Source: an uncultured Acidimicrobiaceae bacterium (GTDB lineage Bacteria > Actinomycetota > Acidimicrobiia > Acidimicrobiales > SZUA-35). From it: a DNA stretch of 64,000 bases. Position 1 is the stretch's first letter. Every line of letters begins with the position of its first letter. Below the pieces are notes generated by a model. The model did no database searches, had not been told where the DNA came from, and was given only the letters and a program-made list of their open reading frames with translations. Shown here in pieces: positions 1-7,831 of this stretch. The translations under genes were made by a program, and so were the position numbers. The stretch covers positions 62,001 through 126,000 of the forward strand of contig CAMYLA010000004.1 of NCBI GenBank assembly GCA_947259095.1, written 5' to 3'.

Positions 1-2
1 TG

Positions 3-167
3 CTGGCCACTGCGGCCGGCACGACCGCCAATCGTCGGGGCCATCCGCTGCAACGTCGCCTGGCCGATGTGCGGGCGGTGCCCCAGCACTTCATGGTCGG
101 CGGGTATCACCGGTTGTCGGCCGGTCAGGTGCTCCTCGGTCTGGAGGCCGACGACCCGGCCTTCTGA
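3..167 (+). CDS. C-terminal fragment of an acyl-CoA dehydrogenase/flavin monooxygenase-like protein (cut by window edge)
   Basis: An open frame enters from the left edge and ends at TGA 165-167, giving about 54 residues. The tail has the pattern LQRRLADVRAVPQHF followed by AGQVLLGLE, which resembles the C-terminal helical domain of acyl-CoA dehydrogenase type 2 / flavin-dependent hydroxylases, where a 'PLQR..RD...A.QH' helix precedes a 'G..LLG' end. The start and the FAD-binding part lie outside the window, so the substrate cannot be inferred. The family call rests on this short motif only. Confidence 0.45.
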   Translation: MATAAGTTANRRGHPLQRRLADVRAVPQHFMVGGYHRLSAGQVLLGLEADDPAF

Positions 168-239
168 TGCCAATCCGGTGCCGGGGCTCTGTGGTCCGAG
201 CCGGGGTGGATCGACCCGGCACCCGATCGGCTGGAGGCC

Positions 240-545
240 TCAGCCCTGTTCGATGTGGGCCTTGACGGCATCGCCGGCGTCGTTGAGCCAGCCGTTGGAA
301 TCGGCGAACTCCAGCATCTTGGCGAATCCGGATTCCCATGCTGCGGTGGCGGCGTCCCCGGCCAGGGTGCGGACGGCGTCGATCTTGACGAAGACGTGAT
401 CGTCTTGCGATGCGGCTTCGCCGTGCGGCCCCAACGCCTCGAGCACCGCTGCGGCGTCGGGATCGGTGGCCTGGACGTCGAACGCGGTGAACTCGGTCGG
501 CTTGTCGAGGCCAAGGGTGCCGTCGTCGGAGATGGTGATGTGCAC
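240..545 (-). CDS. Small hypothetical protein, leaderless GTG start
   Basis: This 101-residue acidic protein has no family that I recognise. It begins VHITISDDG and has a beta-rich first half and a helical second half ending VKAHIEQG, with no signal peptide or membrane segment. The open frame extends further upstream, but GTG at 545 is preferred because a TAGTGT box lies seven bases before it (553-558 on the plus strand), the arrangement used by several other genes here. It converges with the partial gene at the left edge. The start choice is inference. Confidence 0.55.
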   Translation of the reverse strand: MHITISDDGTLGLDKPTEFTAFDVQATDPDAAAVLEALGPHGEAASQDDHVFVKIDAVRTLAGDAATAAWESGFAKMLEFADSNGWLNDAGDAVKAHIEQG

Positions 546-552
546 CGGGGTG

Positions 553-558
553 ACACTA
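553..558 (-). promoter_or_regulatory. -10 box (TAGTGT) for a leaderless transcript
   Basis: The minus strand reads TAGTGT, then seven bases, then GTG at 545. This fits the actinobacterial TANNNT -10 element with transcription starting at or next to the start codon. No convincing -35 element is visible. Confidence 0.4.
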
Positions 559-645
559 GTTCGACCCCGACCCGGGTCCTGATTCGGCCGCCGGTTCGGC
601 CTCGATGCCATCGACGTCGGTACCGATGGCGTTGCCAGGCAGAGG

Positions 646-1428
646 TCAGCGGCCGGGGAGGCTCAGCCTGGTGCCGGTCGGGTTGACCCTGGTGGTGGCG
701 GTCCGCTGCACGAACCCGACATCGTCGACCGAGGTGTTGGTGTTGGCACAGCCACCGTTGCTGAACGTCTGGTAGTTCAACCGGACCGACGATGCCCGGA
801 TCGCCTCGCCCCCGATCGAGCGGGCCTCCAGGTCCGACCAGCGGACAACGACCGGTGGATGGTCGCAGTGGGCGAAGACCTCGCTCCACACCATGGGGGT
901 CAACAGGCTGTCGGCCTCCGGCCAGAGATCCCGGACGACGGTTTCGTCCCCGGTCTCCAGATCGGTGATCGAGCCGCGCCAGCCCCGCTCCGGTGACCGG
1001 TGGATCCTGTGGCGATAGGCCCGGCCCGGCCGCCACCGGTAGGTCCGGGTGTTCTGGTTGTCCAGCGCAGAGGGCAGCGCCGAACCCGAGCCCGCCAGTT
1101 CGCCGCCCCGGTCGGCGTAGCCGCCCCAGTTCACCGCCCCACCTCCGGGGTACCGGGGGTGGTACTGCAACCCGAAGTGGGCGCCACCGGTCCTGGCCTG
1201 GCCGTTCATGAAGCTGACCTGGAGGGCCCAGAAGTACAGCATCGGCACCGTCGGCGGCGCCAGAACCTCGAACGTGGCCGACACCTCGATCAGCGGTACC
1301 GGCGGCACCTCCCAGCTGAGATGGAACGACGACGCCCCGTTGCTCGATGTCGGTGGCCCGGTGGTGCGGCCCGGCACGCCACCCGAACCGGGGATCACCA
1401 GTTTCCGCAACCACGACCGCAACGCCAT
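646..1428 (-). CDS. Hypothetical protein, possibly a lectin-like beta-sandwich (DUF3472-like layout)
   Basis: The protein has about 260 residues from ATG 1428; an in-frame ATG at 1464 and a GTG at 1437 are alternatives. There is no signal peptide. The middle contains 'GLQYHPRYPGG', a 'YRWRPGRAYRHRI' strand, 'ITDLETGDE' and 'MVWSEVFAHCDHPPVVVRW'. That order resembles DUF3472-type glycan-binding-like domains, where a FGxQ strand is followed by a 'Y..pG..Y...v' strand and a 'W.EvF..C' segment. The resemblance is from memory and weak. It is divergent from the AlkX gene downstream, and its role is unknown. Confidence 0.5.
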   Translation of the reverse strand: MALRSWLRKLVIPGSGGVPGRTTGPPTSSNGASSFHLSWEVPPVPLIEVSATFEVLAPPTVPMLYFWALQVSFMNGQARTGGAHFGLQYHPRYPGGGAVNWGGYADRGGELAGSGSALPSALDNQNTRTYRWRPGRAYRHRIHRSPERGWRGSITDLETGDETVVRDLWPEADSLLTPMVWSEVFAHCDHPPVVVRWSDLEARSIGGEAIRASSVRLNYQTFSNGGCANTNTSVDDVGFVQRTATTRVNPTGTRLSLPGR

Positions 1429-1539
1429 GGGCCCCACTGTGCCACGGCGATAGCCTGCCGGCATGGATCGACCCGCCCCCGACGTTGCATCACCGCCGGC
1501 GAAGGCTGATCATCGGACCGTCGACGACATCGCCACCTG

Positions 1540-2721
1540 ATGGCCACCATCAGTCTGGCCCGGGCCAGACGGATCGCGCTGGCGGCCCAGGGATTCAACG
1601 ATGCGAAACCGAAGGGTCCCGCCGACGTCCGCCATTTCCGTCGAGCGATGGATCGCATGACGATCCTCCAGCTCGACTCTGTCAACGTGGTGTGCCGGAG
1701 CCACTACCTGCCGATGCTGGCCCGGCTCGGCCCGTACGACCGGGATCGGCTCAACCGTTACCTCTACCATTCCGGCGAGCACTTCGAGTATCTGAGCCAC
1801 GAGGCGTCGATCACCTCCCAGGATCACCAGCCGTTGCTCCGGCCCCGGGCTCGGGCCGCCAAGCGCTGGGTCCGCCGGATCGAAGCCGAACTGCCAGACT
1901 ACATCGCCGCAGTGTTGGCGGAGGTGTCGGAACGGGGCCCGGTGTCGGTCAAGGACCTGCGCGACCCCGGCGGTCGGACCGGGCCATGGTGGGGTCATTC
2001 GAAGGGCAAGCGGGCCCTGGAGTGCCTCTATGTGACCGGGCGGCTGGCCATCAAGGAGCGCACACCGATGTTCGTGACCGTCTACGACCGGCCGGAGCGG
2101 GTGCTCAACCCCGAGGTGCTGGCCAGGCCCGATCCGGACGAAAACGAGGCCAACAAGGCAATGCTGGTGCTCGGGGCCAGAAGCCACGGCATCGGCACCG
2201 CAGCCGACATCGCAGACTATTTCCGGCTCAAGATGCCGGTGGCCCGGCCGTTGCTGGCCGAGTTGGTGGCCCACGGTGAGCTGGAACAGGTGGACGTGGT
2301 TGGCTGGAAGGAGCCCGCCTATCTCCATCCCGAGGCGACGCAGCCTCGTGCGGTGGTGGCCAAGGCGTTGCTCACACCGTTCGATCCGATCGTGTGGTTC
2401 CGGCCCCGGGCCCTTCGGCTGTTCGATTTCCACTACCGGATCGAGATCTATGTCCCGGAGGCGAAACGGGTCCACGGCTACTACGTGTTGCCGTTCCTGC
2501 TCGATGAGCAGCTGGTGGCCAGGGTCGACCTCAAGGCCGACCGAAAGGCCGGTGTGCTCAGGGTCCGGGGCGCCTACGCCGAGCCGGGGGTCGACCGGGC
2601 CCGGGTCGCCTCGGAGCTGGCCGGCTCGCTGGCCGAGATGGCGACCTGGCTTGGGCTGGGTGATGTTGCGGTGGCTCGTCGGGGCGACCTGGCATCGGCG
2701 TTGGCCACGAGCTGCCGCTGA
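1540..2721 (+). CDS. AlkX/YcaQ-family DNA interstrand-crosslink glycosylase (HTH_42)
   Basis: The 393-residue protein belongs to the winged-helix HTH_42 family that includes AlkZ and YcaQ (AlkX). Members excise alkylated bases and unhook DNA interstrand crosslinks. The N-terminal region reads 'RMTILQLDSVNVVCRSHYLPMLARLG'. The Q-L-D triad matches the Q-phi-D catalytic motif of the AlkX/YcaQ branch rather than the Q-phi-Q of AlkZ. 'HEASITSQDHQPLLRPR' and a C-terminal 'FDPIVWFRPR' segment are also typical. Length fits the family (about 370-410 aa). The ATG at 1540 follows no clear ribosome site. Pirin follows 49 bases downstream. Confidence 0.85.
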   Translation: MATISLARARRIALAAQGFNDAKPKGPADVRHFRRAMDRMTILQLDSVNVVCRSHYLPMLARLGPYDRDRLNRYLYHSGEHFEYLSHEASITSQDHQPLLRPRARAAKRWVRRIEAELPDYIAAVLAEVSERGPVSVKDLRDPGGRTGPWWGHSKGKRALECLYVTGRLAIKERTPMFVTVYDRPERVLNPEVLARPDPDENEANKAMLVLGARSHGIGTAADIADYFRLKMPVARPLLAELVAHGELEQVDVVGWKEPAYLHPEATQPRAVVAKALLTPFDPIVWFRPRALRLFDFHYRIEIYVPEAKRVHGYYVLPFLLDEQLVARVDLKADRKAGVLRVRGAYAEPGVDRARVASELAGSLAEMATWLGLGDVAVARRGDLASALATSCR

Positions 2722-2758
2722 TCCGGCGCCCGGTCGGGCCCCATCGGAGGGCCGGGCG

Positions 2759-2764
2759 TACAAT
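2759..2764 (+). promoter_or_regulatory. -10 box (TACAAT) for leaderless pirin mRNA
   Basis: TACAAT is a near-ideal -10 hexamer and lies exactly six bases before the pirin ATG at 2771. Transcription would begin at the start codon. No Shine-Dalgarno sequence lies in the six-base gap. Confidence 0.5.
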
Positions 2765-2770
2765 GCCGTG

Positions 2771-3769
2771 ATGTCTTCGCCCGTCCTGCAAACCTTCGCC
2801 CTGGGCAGCCAGTGGCAGACCCTCGACCCCTTCCTGTTCTGCGCCCACCATCTCGACCACTACCCGGCGGCCAACGGCAGCCTCGGCCCCGAACCGTCGC
2901 TGGCCGGGCGACAGCTCGGTCAGGATTTCGCCGGGATCGACGGCTGGAACATGTATCACGGCTCCACCGTGCCCGGCTTTCCCCAGCACCCCCACCGAGG
3001 CTTCGAAACGGTCACCTACGTCCGTCGTGGCTGGTGCGACCACTCCGATTCGCTTGGCGCAGAGGCCAGGTTCGGGGAGGGTGACGTGCAGTGGCTCACC
3101 GCCGGTGGTGGGATCGTGCACGCCGAGATGTTCCCCCTGCTCGACACCGAGGGTCCCAACACCCTCCACCTGTTCCAGATCTGGTTGAACCTCCCGGCGG
3201 CCGGAAAGATGGTCGACCCCTATTTCTCGATGCTGTGGAACGACGACATCCCCCGCCTTCATCGGGACGGGGCCGAGGTCACGGTCATCGCCGGCCGACT
3301 CGCCGACAGCAAGCCCCTCGATCCACCGCCGGACTCCTGGGCCGCAGTCGACAACAGCGACGTGGCGATCTGGCACCTCCGGCTCGACTCGACCGCCGGC
3401 TGGCGTCCGCCGCCGGCCGATGAGCGCTCATCGAGGGTGCTGTACCTGTTCGAGGGCGACGGGGTGACGGTGGCCGGGCAGGCGGTGCCGAGGAACACCG
3501 GCGTGGTGCTGGAACCGACCGCAGAGCCGGAGATCACGGCCGGTCCCGGCGGGGCCGAGGCCCTGATCCTGCAGGGCCGTCCCATCGGCGAGCCGGTGGC
3601 CCAGTACGGCCCGTTCGTGCTCAACGACGAGGCCGGGATTCGCCAGGCCGTGGCCGACTACCAGCGGACCGGGTTCGGTGGCTGGCCGTGGCCGACCGAC
3701 GACCCTGTCCACGGTCACGAACCGCAACGATTCGCCCGCCATCGCGACGGTCGGCTCGTCAGGCGTTGA
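2771..3769 (+). CDS. Pirin family protein (cupin metalloprotein)
   Basis: This is a 332-residue bicupin. Pirins bind one metal ion in the N-terminal cupin and act either as transcription cofactors or as quercetin dioxygenases. The metal-site signature is present: 'PQHPHRGFETVTYV' supplies two histidines, and 'TAGGGIVHAEMF' supplies the third histidine and the glutamate. The C-terminal cupin is the usual less conserved domain. The open frame extends upstream into the previous gene, but ATG 2771 is chosen because it aligns with family starts and has a -10 box six bases ahead. The ligand is unknown. Confidence 0.88.
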   Translation: MSSPVLQTFALGSQWQTLDPFLFCAHHLDHYPAANGSLGPEPSLAGRQLGQDFAGIDGWNMYHGSTVPGFPQHPHRGFETVTYVRRGWCDHSDSLGAEARFGEGDVQWLTAGGGIVHAEMFPLLDTEGPNTLHLFQIWLNLPAAGKMVDPYFSMLWNDDIPRLHRDGAEVTVIAGRLADSKPLDPPPDSWAAVDNSDVAIWHLRLDSTAGWRPPPADERSSRVLYLFEGDGVTVAGQAVPRNTGVVLEPTAEPEITAGPGGAEALILQGRPIGEPVAQYGPFVLNDEAGIRQAVADYQRTGFGGWPWPTDDPVHGHEPQRFARHRDGRLVRR

Positions 3770-3839
3770 CCGATCTCCGGCCCCCCGTCGGGCCCCACTC
3801 CGGACCGGCGGCCGCCCCGGCCCTGGGTTGCGGTGAAAC

Positions 3840-3852
3840 GGGGCAAAGCCCC
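3840..3852. terminator. Short hairpin after pirin
   Basis: GGGGC, AAA, GCCCC forms a five-base-pair stem with a three-base loop 70 bases after the pirin stop. There is no T tract, so this is only a weak terminator candidate, as is usual in high-GC genomes. Confidence 0.25.
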
Positions 3853-3905
3853 CCGCACCCCCCGATCGGCCGTTAGTCTTGGTCTTTCCCTTTCGGAGGT
3901 CTGCC

Positions 3906-4939
3906 GTGGCTGAGATAGACATTGGAATGGGTAAGTCGGCTCGGCGGGCCTATGGTCTCGACGAACTGGTCCTGCTTCCCGGTCGCCGAACCCGCGACGC
4001 CGATCTGGTCGATCTCTCGTGGCAGATCGACGCCTACCGGCTGGAGCTCCCGTTTCTGGCGTCGGCCATGGATTCGGTCACCAGCCCGGCCACCGCGGTG
4101 GCCGTCGGGCAGCTCGGCGGGCTGGCGGTTCTGGATCTGGAGGGCCTGTGGACCCGCCATGACGATGCCGACGCATTGCTGAGCGAGCTGTCTGGCCTCC
4201 CGAGATCCACGAGGGTGGGGTGATCGCGGCTGGGGCGGTGTCGCCGAAACATGTTGCGTCGCTGGCCGACATCCTGCTCCGGGCCGAACTGGACCTGCTG
4301 GTGATCCGGGGCTCGGTGATCTCGGCCGAGCACGTCGGCCACGGCGACACCCTCAACCTGAAAAGGTTCGTGAGAGAGCTGGAGACGCCGGTCATCGTCG
4401 GCGGCTGTGCCGGGTACCAGGCCGCCCTGCACCTGATGCGAACCGGCGCGGCCGCGGTCCTTGTCGGGGTCGACGGCGGCACGACCGCATCGGCCGGCCA
4501 GGTCATCGGTGTCGGTTCGGGGATGGCGACCGCCATCGCCGACGTCCGGGCCGCCAGGATGCGCCACCTCGACGAGACCGGGGTCTATGTCCATGTGATC
4601 GCCGACGGCGGATTCACCTCCGGAGGCCAGATCGCCAAGGCGATGGCCTGCGGGGCCGATGGTGTCATGCTCGGTTCGGCCCTGGCTGCGGCCAACGAGG
4701 CGCCGGGTCGAGGCTGGCACTGGGGCAACTCGGTGATCCACCCCACGCTGCCTCAGGGCAATCGTATCCCGGTCGAACAGGTCGGCTCCCTGGAAGAGCT
4801 GCTGGTCGGCCCGGCCCCCAACGCCGACGGTCGGTTGAACATCTTCGGTGCCCTCCGGCAGTCGCTTGCCACCCTGGGGTACGAGAATCTCAAGGACCTG
4901 CAGAAGGCCGAAGTGCTGATTCGATCGGGCAACCGGTGA
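3906..4939 (+). pseudogene. guaB3: GuaB3-family IMP dehydrogenase-like protein, frameshifted with an internal deletion
   Basis: The start is GTG 3906, with GGAGG at 3895-3899. The first frame gives 'EIDIGMGKSARRAYGLDELVLLPGRRTR' and 'LPFLASAMDSVTSPATA', ending at TGA 4221-4223. The second frame, readable from about 4199 to 4939, continues with '[17 protein letters not shown]', '[15 protein letters not shown]' and '[24 protein letters not shown]'. Compared with actinobacterial GuaB3 (about 375 aa), some 30-35 residues are missing at the junction near 4200, and the two halves are out of frame. The loop that carries the catalytic cysteine in true IMP dehydrogenase has none here (GGTTASAGQ). This also holds for some GuaB3 proteins, so it is not itself a defect. 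Real mutation or assembly error are both possible. Confidence 0.8.
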
Positions 4940-6510
4940 GCGGGCCGTTGACCGAGGGCTCGACCACCGTGGCTGCGCCGGCCCAGCTCGTCCTGGTGGT
5001 GGACTTCGGCGCCCAGTACGCCCAGTTGATCGCCCGTCGGGTCCGGGAGCTGGAGGTCTACTCCGAGATCATCGCCCACGACGTCTCCGCCGCCGACATC
5101 GCCGAGCGTCAACCGGCGGCCATCATCTTGTCCGGCGGCCCGGCCAGCGTGCATGTCGACCATGCGCCACGGCTCGACCCGGCGATCTTCGACCTCGGGA
5201 TCCCCATCCTCGGCATCTGCTACGGCGCGCAGTTGATCGCCCACCAGCTGGGCGGGGTGGTCGGTCGCAACAGCCAGGGGGAGTACGGCCGGACCGTCCT
5301 CACCAGGGGTCGGCCCGGCTCACTGCTGGGGCCGGACGCCCCGGAAACACAGACGGTGTGGATGAGCCACTTCGATGGGATCACCGTCGCCCCGGACGGC
5401 TTCGTCGGCTGCGGCGCCACCCCCAATGCCCCCATCGCAGTGCTGGAGAACGACAGCCGGCGAATCTGGGGAGTCCAGTTCCACCCCGAGGTCGGCCACA
5501 CCCCGAACGGGATGGCGCTGCTTCGCCGGTTCCTCCACGATCTGGCCGGCTGCGAGCCGACCTGGACCATGGGTTCGGTGATCGAGACCTCGGTCGATGC
5601 CATCCGGGCCCAGATCGGGCCCGGTCGGGCCATTTGCGGCCTGTCGGGCGGGGTCGACTCGGCGGTTGCCGCCGCGCTGGTCCACCGGGCCATCGGCCCC
5701 CGCCTGACCTGCGTCTATGTCGACACCGGCTTGATGCGGCTCAACGAGTCGGATCAGGTGGTCGAGACGTTCCAGAAACACCAGGGCATCGAGTTGATCC
5801 ACGTCCGGGCCGGCGAGCGGTTCCTGGACCGGCTCGAAGGTGTCGTGGAACCTGAGGACAAGCGCAAGACAATCGGTGAGGTGTTCATACGGGTCTTCGA
5901 GGAGGCATCGGGCGGGATCGAGGATGCCGATTTCCTGGTCCAGGGCACGCTGTACCCCGATGTGATCGAGTCCGGCACGTCTGATGCGGCCAAGATCAAG
6001 AGCCACCACAACGTCGGCGGGTTGCCTGAGGACCTGCAGTTCAAGCTGGTCGAACCGCTGCGCAACCTCTTCAAGGACGAGGTCCGCCAGGTCGGCAGCC
6101 AGCTCGGTCTCCCCGACGAGATCGTGTGGCGACAACCGTTCCCCGGCCCCGGGTTGGGGGTCAGGATCATCGGCGAGGTCACCGTCGAGAAGGTCACGAT
6201 CCTCCAGCAGGCCGACGCCATCGTTCGATCGGAGATCGCCGCCGCCGGGCTGGAACGGGAGATCTGGCAGGCCTTCGCCGTGTTGGCCGACATCCGGACC
6301 GTGGGCGTGATGGGCGACGAGCGGACCTACGCCCACCCGATCATCATCCGAGCCGTGACCAGCGATGATGCCATGACCGCCGATTGGGCCCGCCTGCCCT
6401 ATGACCTGCTGGAATCGATGTCCAACCGGATCATCAACGAGGTCGACGGGGTGAACCGGGTGGCCTACGACATCACCTCCAAACCCCCCGGCACGATCGA
6501 ATGGGAGTGA
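4936..6510 (+). CDS. guaA: GMP synthase (glutamine-hydrolysing)
   Basis: This 524-residue GuaA converts XMP to GMP in the cytoplasm using ATP and glutamine. The class I glutamine amidotransferase domain (about 1-205) has the nucleophile motif '[17 protein letters not shown]' and the His/Glu motif '[11 protein letters not shown]'. The ATP-pyrophosphatase domain follows with its P-loop '[14 protein letters not shown]', then the dimerisation domain ending in '[14 protein letters not shown]'. The GTG at 4936 overlaps the guaB3 TGA (GTGA); a second in-frame GTG at 4969 is an alternative start. The overlap implies translational coupling to guaB3, so the break in guaB3 could affect its expression. 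Confidence 0.97.
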   Translation: MSGPLTEGSTTVAAPAQLVLVVDFGAQYAQLIARRVRELEVYSEIIAHDVSAADIAERQPAAIILSGGPASVHVDHAPRLDPAIFDLGIPILGICYGAQLIAHQLGGVVGRNSQGEYGRTVLTRGRPGSLLGPDAPETQTVWMSHFDGITVAPDGFVGCGATPNAPIAVLENDSRRIWGVQFHPEVGHTPNGMALLRRFLHDLAGCEPTWTMGSVIETSVDAIRAQIGPGRAICGLSGGVDSAVAAALVHRAIGPRLTCVYVDTGLMRLNESDQVVETFQKHQGIELIHVRAGERFLDRLEGVVEPEDKRKTIGEVFIRVFEEASGGIEDADFLVQGTLYPDVIESGTSDAAKIKSHHNVGGLPEDLQFKLVEPLRNLFKDEVRQVGSQLGLPDEIVWRQPFPGPGLGVRIIGEVTVEKVTILQQADAIVRSEIAAAGLEREIWQAFAVLADIRTVGVMGDERTYAHPIIIRAVTSDDAMTADWARLPYDLLESMSNRIINEVDGVNRVAYDITSKPPGTIEWE

Positions 6511-6629
6511 CGGGGAGGGCCGGGAACCCGAGTCCGGCGGAGCCGGACTCGCAGAGTGAGGCCGAAGGCCGAACGGCGGGCACGATCGAATGGGAGTGAC
6601 GGGGAGGGCCGGGAACCCGAGTCCGGCGG
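6490..6629 (+). repeat. 51-bp direct repeat spanning the 3' end of guaA
   Basis: The 51 bases at 6490-6540, which include the last seven codons of guaA, its stop and the first arm of the following hairpin, recur exactly at 6579-6629. The period is 89 bases. The second copy no longer has the complementary hairpin arm after it. It looks like a local duplication of the gene end. Confidence 0.85.
6529..6551. terminator. Hairpin after guaA
   Basis: CGAGTCCGGC, loop GGA, GCCGGACTCG gives a perfect ten-base-pair stem 19 bases after the guaA stop. There is no T tract. The position and strength suggest a terminator, and it could also serve the convergent lipoprotein gene. Confidence 0.5.
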
Positions 6630-6632
6630 TGG

Positions 6633-7709
6633 TCAGCCGGCTCGGGTCGCCACCTCCACCTCGATCCACTGCTTGAGCGTCCCTCCCGCCCCCTGTGGTT
6701 CGAGTTCCTGCACGGTGCTGGAGCTGCCACTTGTGGTTGCCACCAGCGAGCTCAGATCGAACTCGATGCTGCCCTGGCCCGTACTGGTCCAGCTCAACAC
6801 GTCGATCAGGATCCCGCCCTGGCGAATGGTCGACCCGGCGTCCACGGTTTGCACGGTGGTGGTGTCCAGCTCCACCACCGAGCCCGAGATGCCGGCGATC
6901 GTGTAGGTCGTCGTCTGTTCCACCAGGAGTCCCGACGCTTCGAAAAGTTGGTTGACCTCCCAGCTGGCGCCGACTCCGACCGGCTCAGCAGGCAGCGGTG
7001 CCCCAAGCCTGGCCAGCGATCGGGCCAGTTCGGCCACGGCGGGATCGAGGCCCTCGGTGCCCGAGAGATCGCCGGTGGCGATGTTGCCACGATCGTCGAT
7101 GATGGTGGTGGTGGCGAGGCCGACCATGGCCTCGAGCTCCTGTTCGACCTGGCTGACCAGCGCCGGGTCCACGTCGGGGCCCGGTTCGGCCGCCACGACC
7201 GTGGTGGCGATCTCGTAGCCGCCGTCGACTGCCGTCGCACGGAGATCGAAGGTGGTGATCACCCCGGATTGGATCTCCTGGAACAGCTCCCCGTCGAGCT
7301 CCTGGGTGAGTTTCTGGGACTGGGTCGACACCATGGTCTCGGTCGCGCCGTCCGGCACCTTCAGACGCAGTTCCGACTTCGGCTCGGCGCCCTCGTCCAA
7401 CAACACCACATCGGCCGGCTCGGGCTCGACCCCGTCCTGCGGATCGTCGTCGTCGGGGCCATCACCCTGCGAGCTGCCGGTCTCGGAGCCGGCGGTCCCG
7501 GCATTGGCAGCGGTATCGCTGGAGTCGTGCGATTGGGCACTCCCGGCGCCGTCGGCTGTCTCCGCCGTGTCGACCACCGAGCCGCCGAGGGTCGTCTCGG
7601 CGGCGTCGGAGCTCTGGCAGCTCCCGACCGCGAGAACGAGTCCCAGCAGCAGCGCCACGACGACCCGCCCCGACGGCCCGTCTCTCCCGTCCCTGTTCCG
7701 ACCGTTCAT
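6633..7709 (-). CDS. Secreted lipoprotein, DUF6263-like
   Basis: ATG 7709 follows a GGAGG site on the minus strand and gives 358 residues. The start is 'MNGRNRDGRDGPSG', then a hydrophobic stretch ending in the lipobox AVGSC, so the cysteine near residue 31 should be lipidated. A low-complexity acidic linker (Ser/Asp/Gly/Ala) of about 70 residues follows, then a folded domain with 'LRLKVPDGATETMV', 'TTIIDDRGNIATG' and 'GVGASWEVNQLFE'. This layout resembles the DUF6263 lipoproteins of actinobacteria, whose function is unknown. The open frame extends well upstream but lacks any signal there. Confidence 0.7.
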   Translation of the reverse strand: MNGRNRDGRDGPSGRVVVALLLGLVLAVGSCQSSDAAETTLGGSVVDTAETADGAGSAQSHDSSDTAANAGTAGSETGSSQGDGPDDDDPQDGVEPEPADVVLLDEGAEPKSELRLKVPDGATETMVSTQSQKLTQELDGELFQEIQSGVITTFDLRATAVDGGYEIATTVVAAEPGPDVDPALVSQVEQELEAMVGLATTTIIDDRGNIATGDLSGTEGLDPAVAELARSLARLGAPLPAEPVGVGASWEVNQLFEASGLLVEQTTTYTIAGISGSVVELDTTTVQTVDAGSTIRQGGILIDVLSWTSTGQGSIEFDLSSLVATTSGSSSTVQELEPQGAGGTLKQWIEVEVATRAG

Positions 7710-7831
7710 CTCATCCTCCGGCGTCGCGTGCAAATCGGCGGCCCGGTGCCCGCCAGACCAACGCTCGACGGTAGCGGCCCGGCCCCGAGCCGCGGTGTCG
7801 TCCACGGCCCGGCCGGGGGCCGGACGGTGCG

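Noticed and set aside
4199-4230. Programmed ribosomal frameshift in guaB3
   Set aside because: There is no slippery heptamer or downstream pseudoknot that I can see, and about 30 conserved residues are also missing, which a frameshift alone cannot explain.
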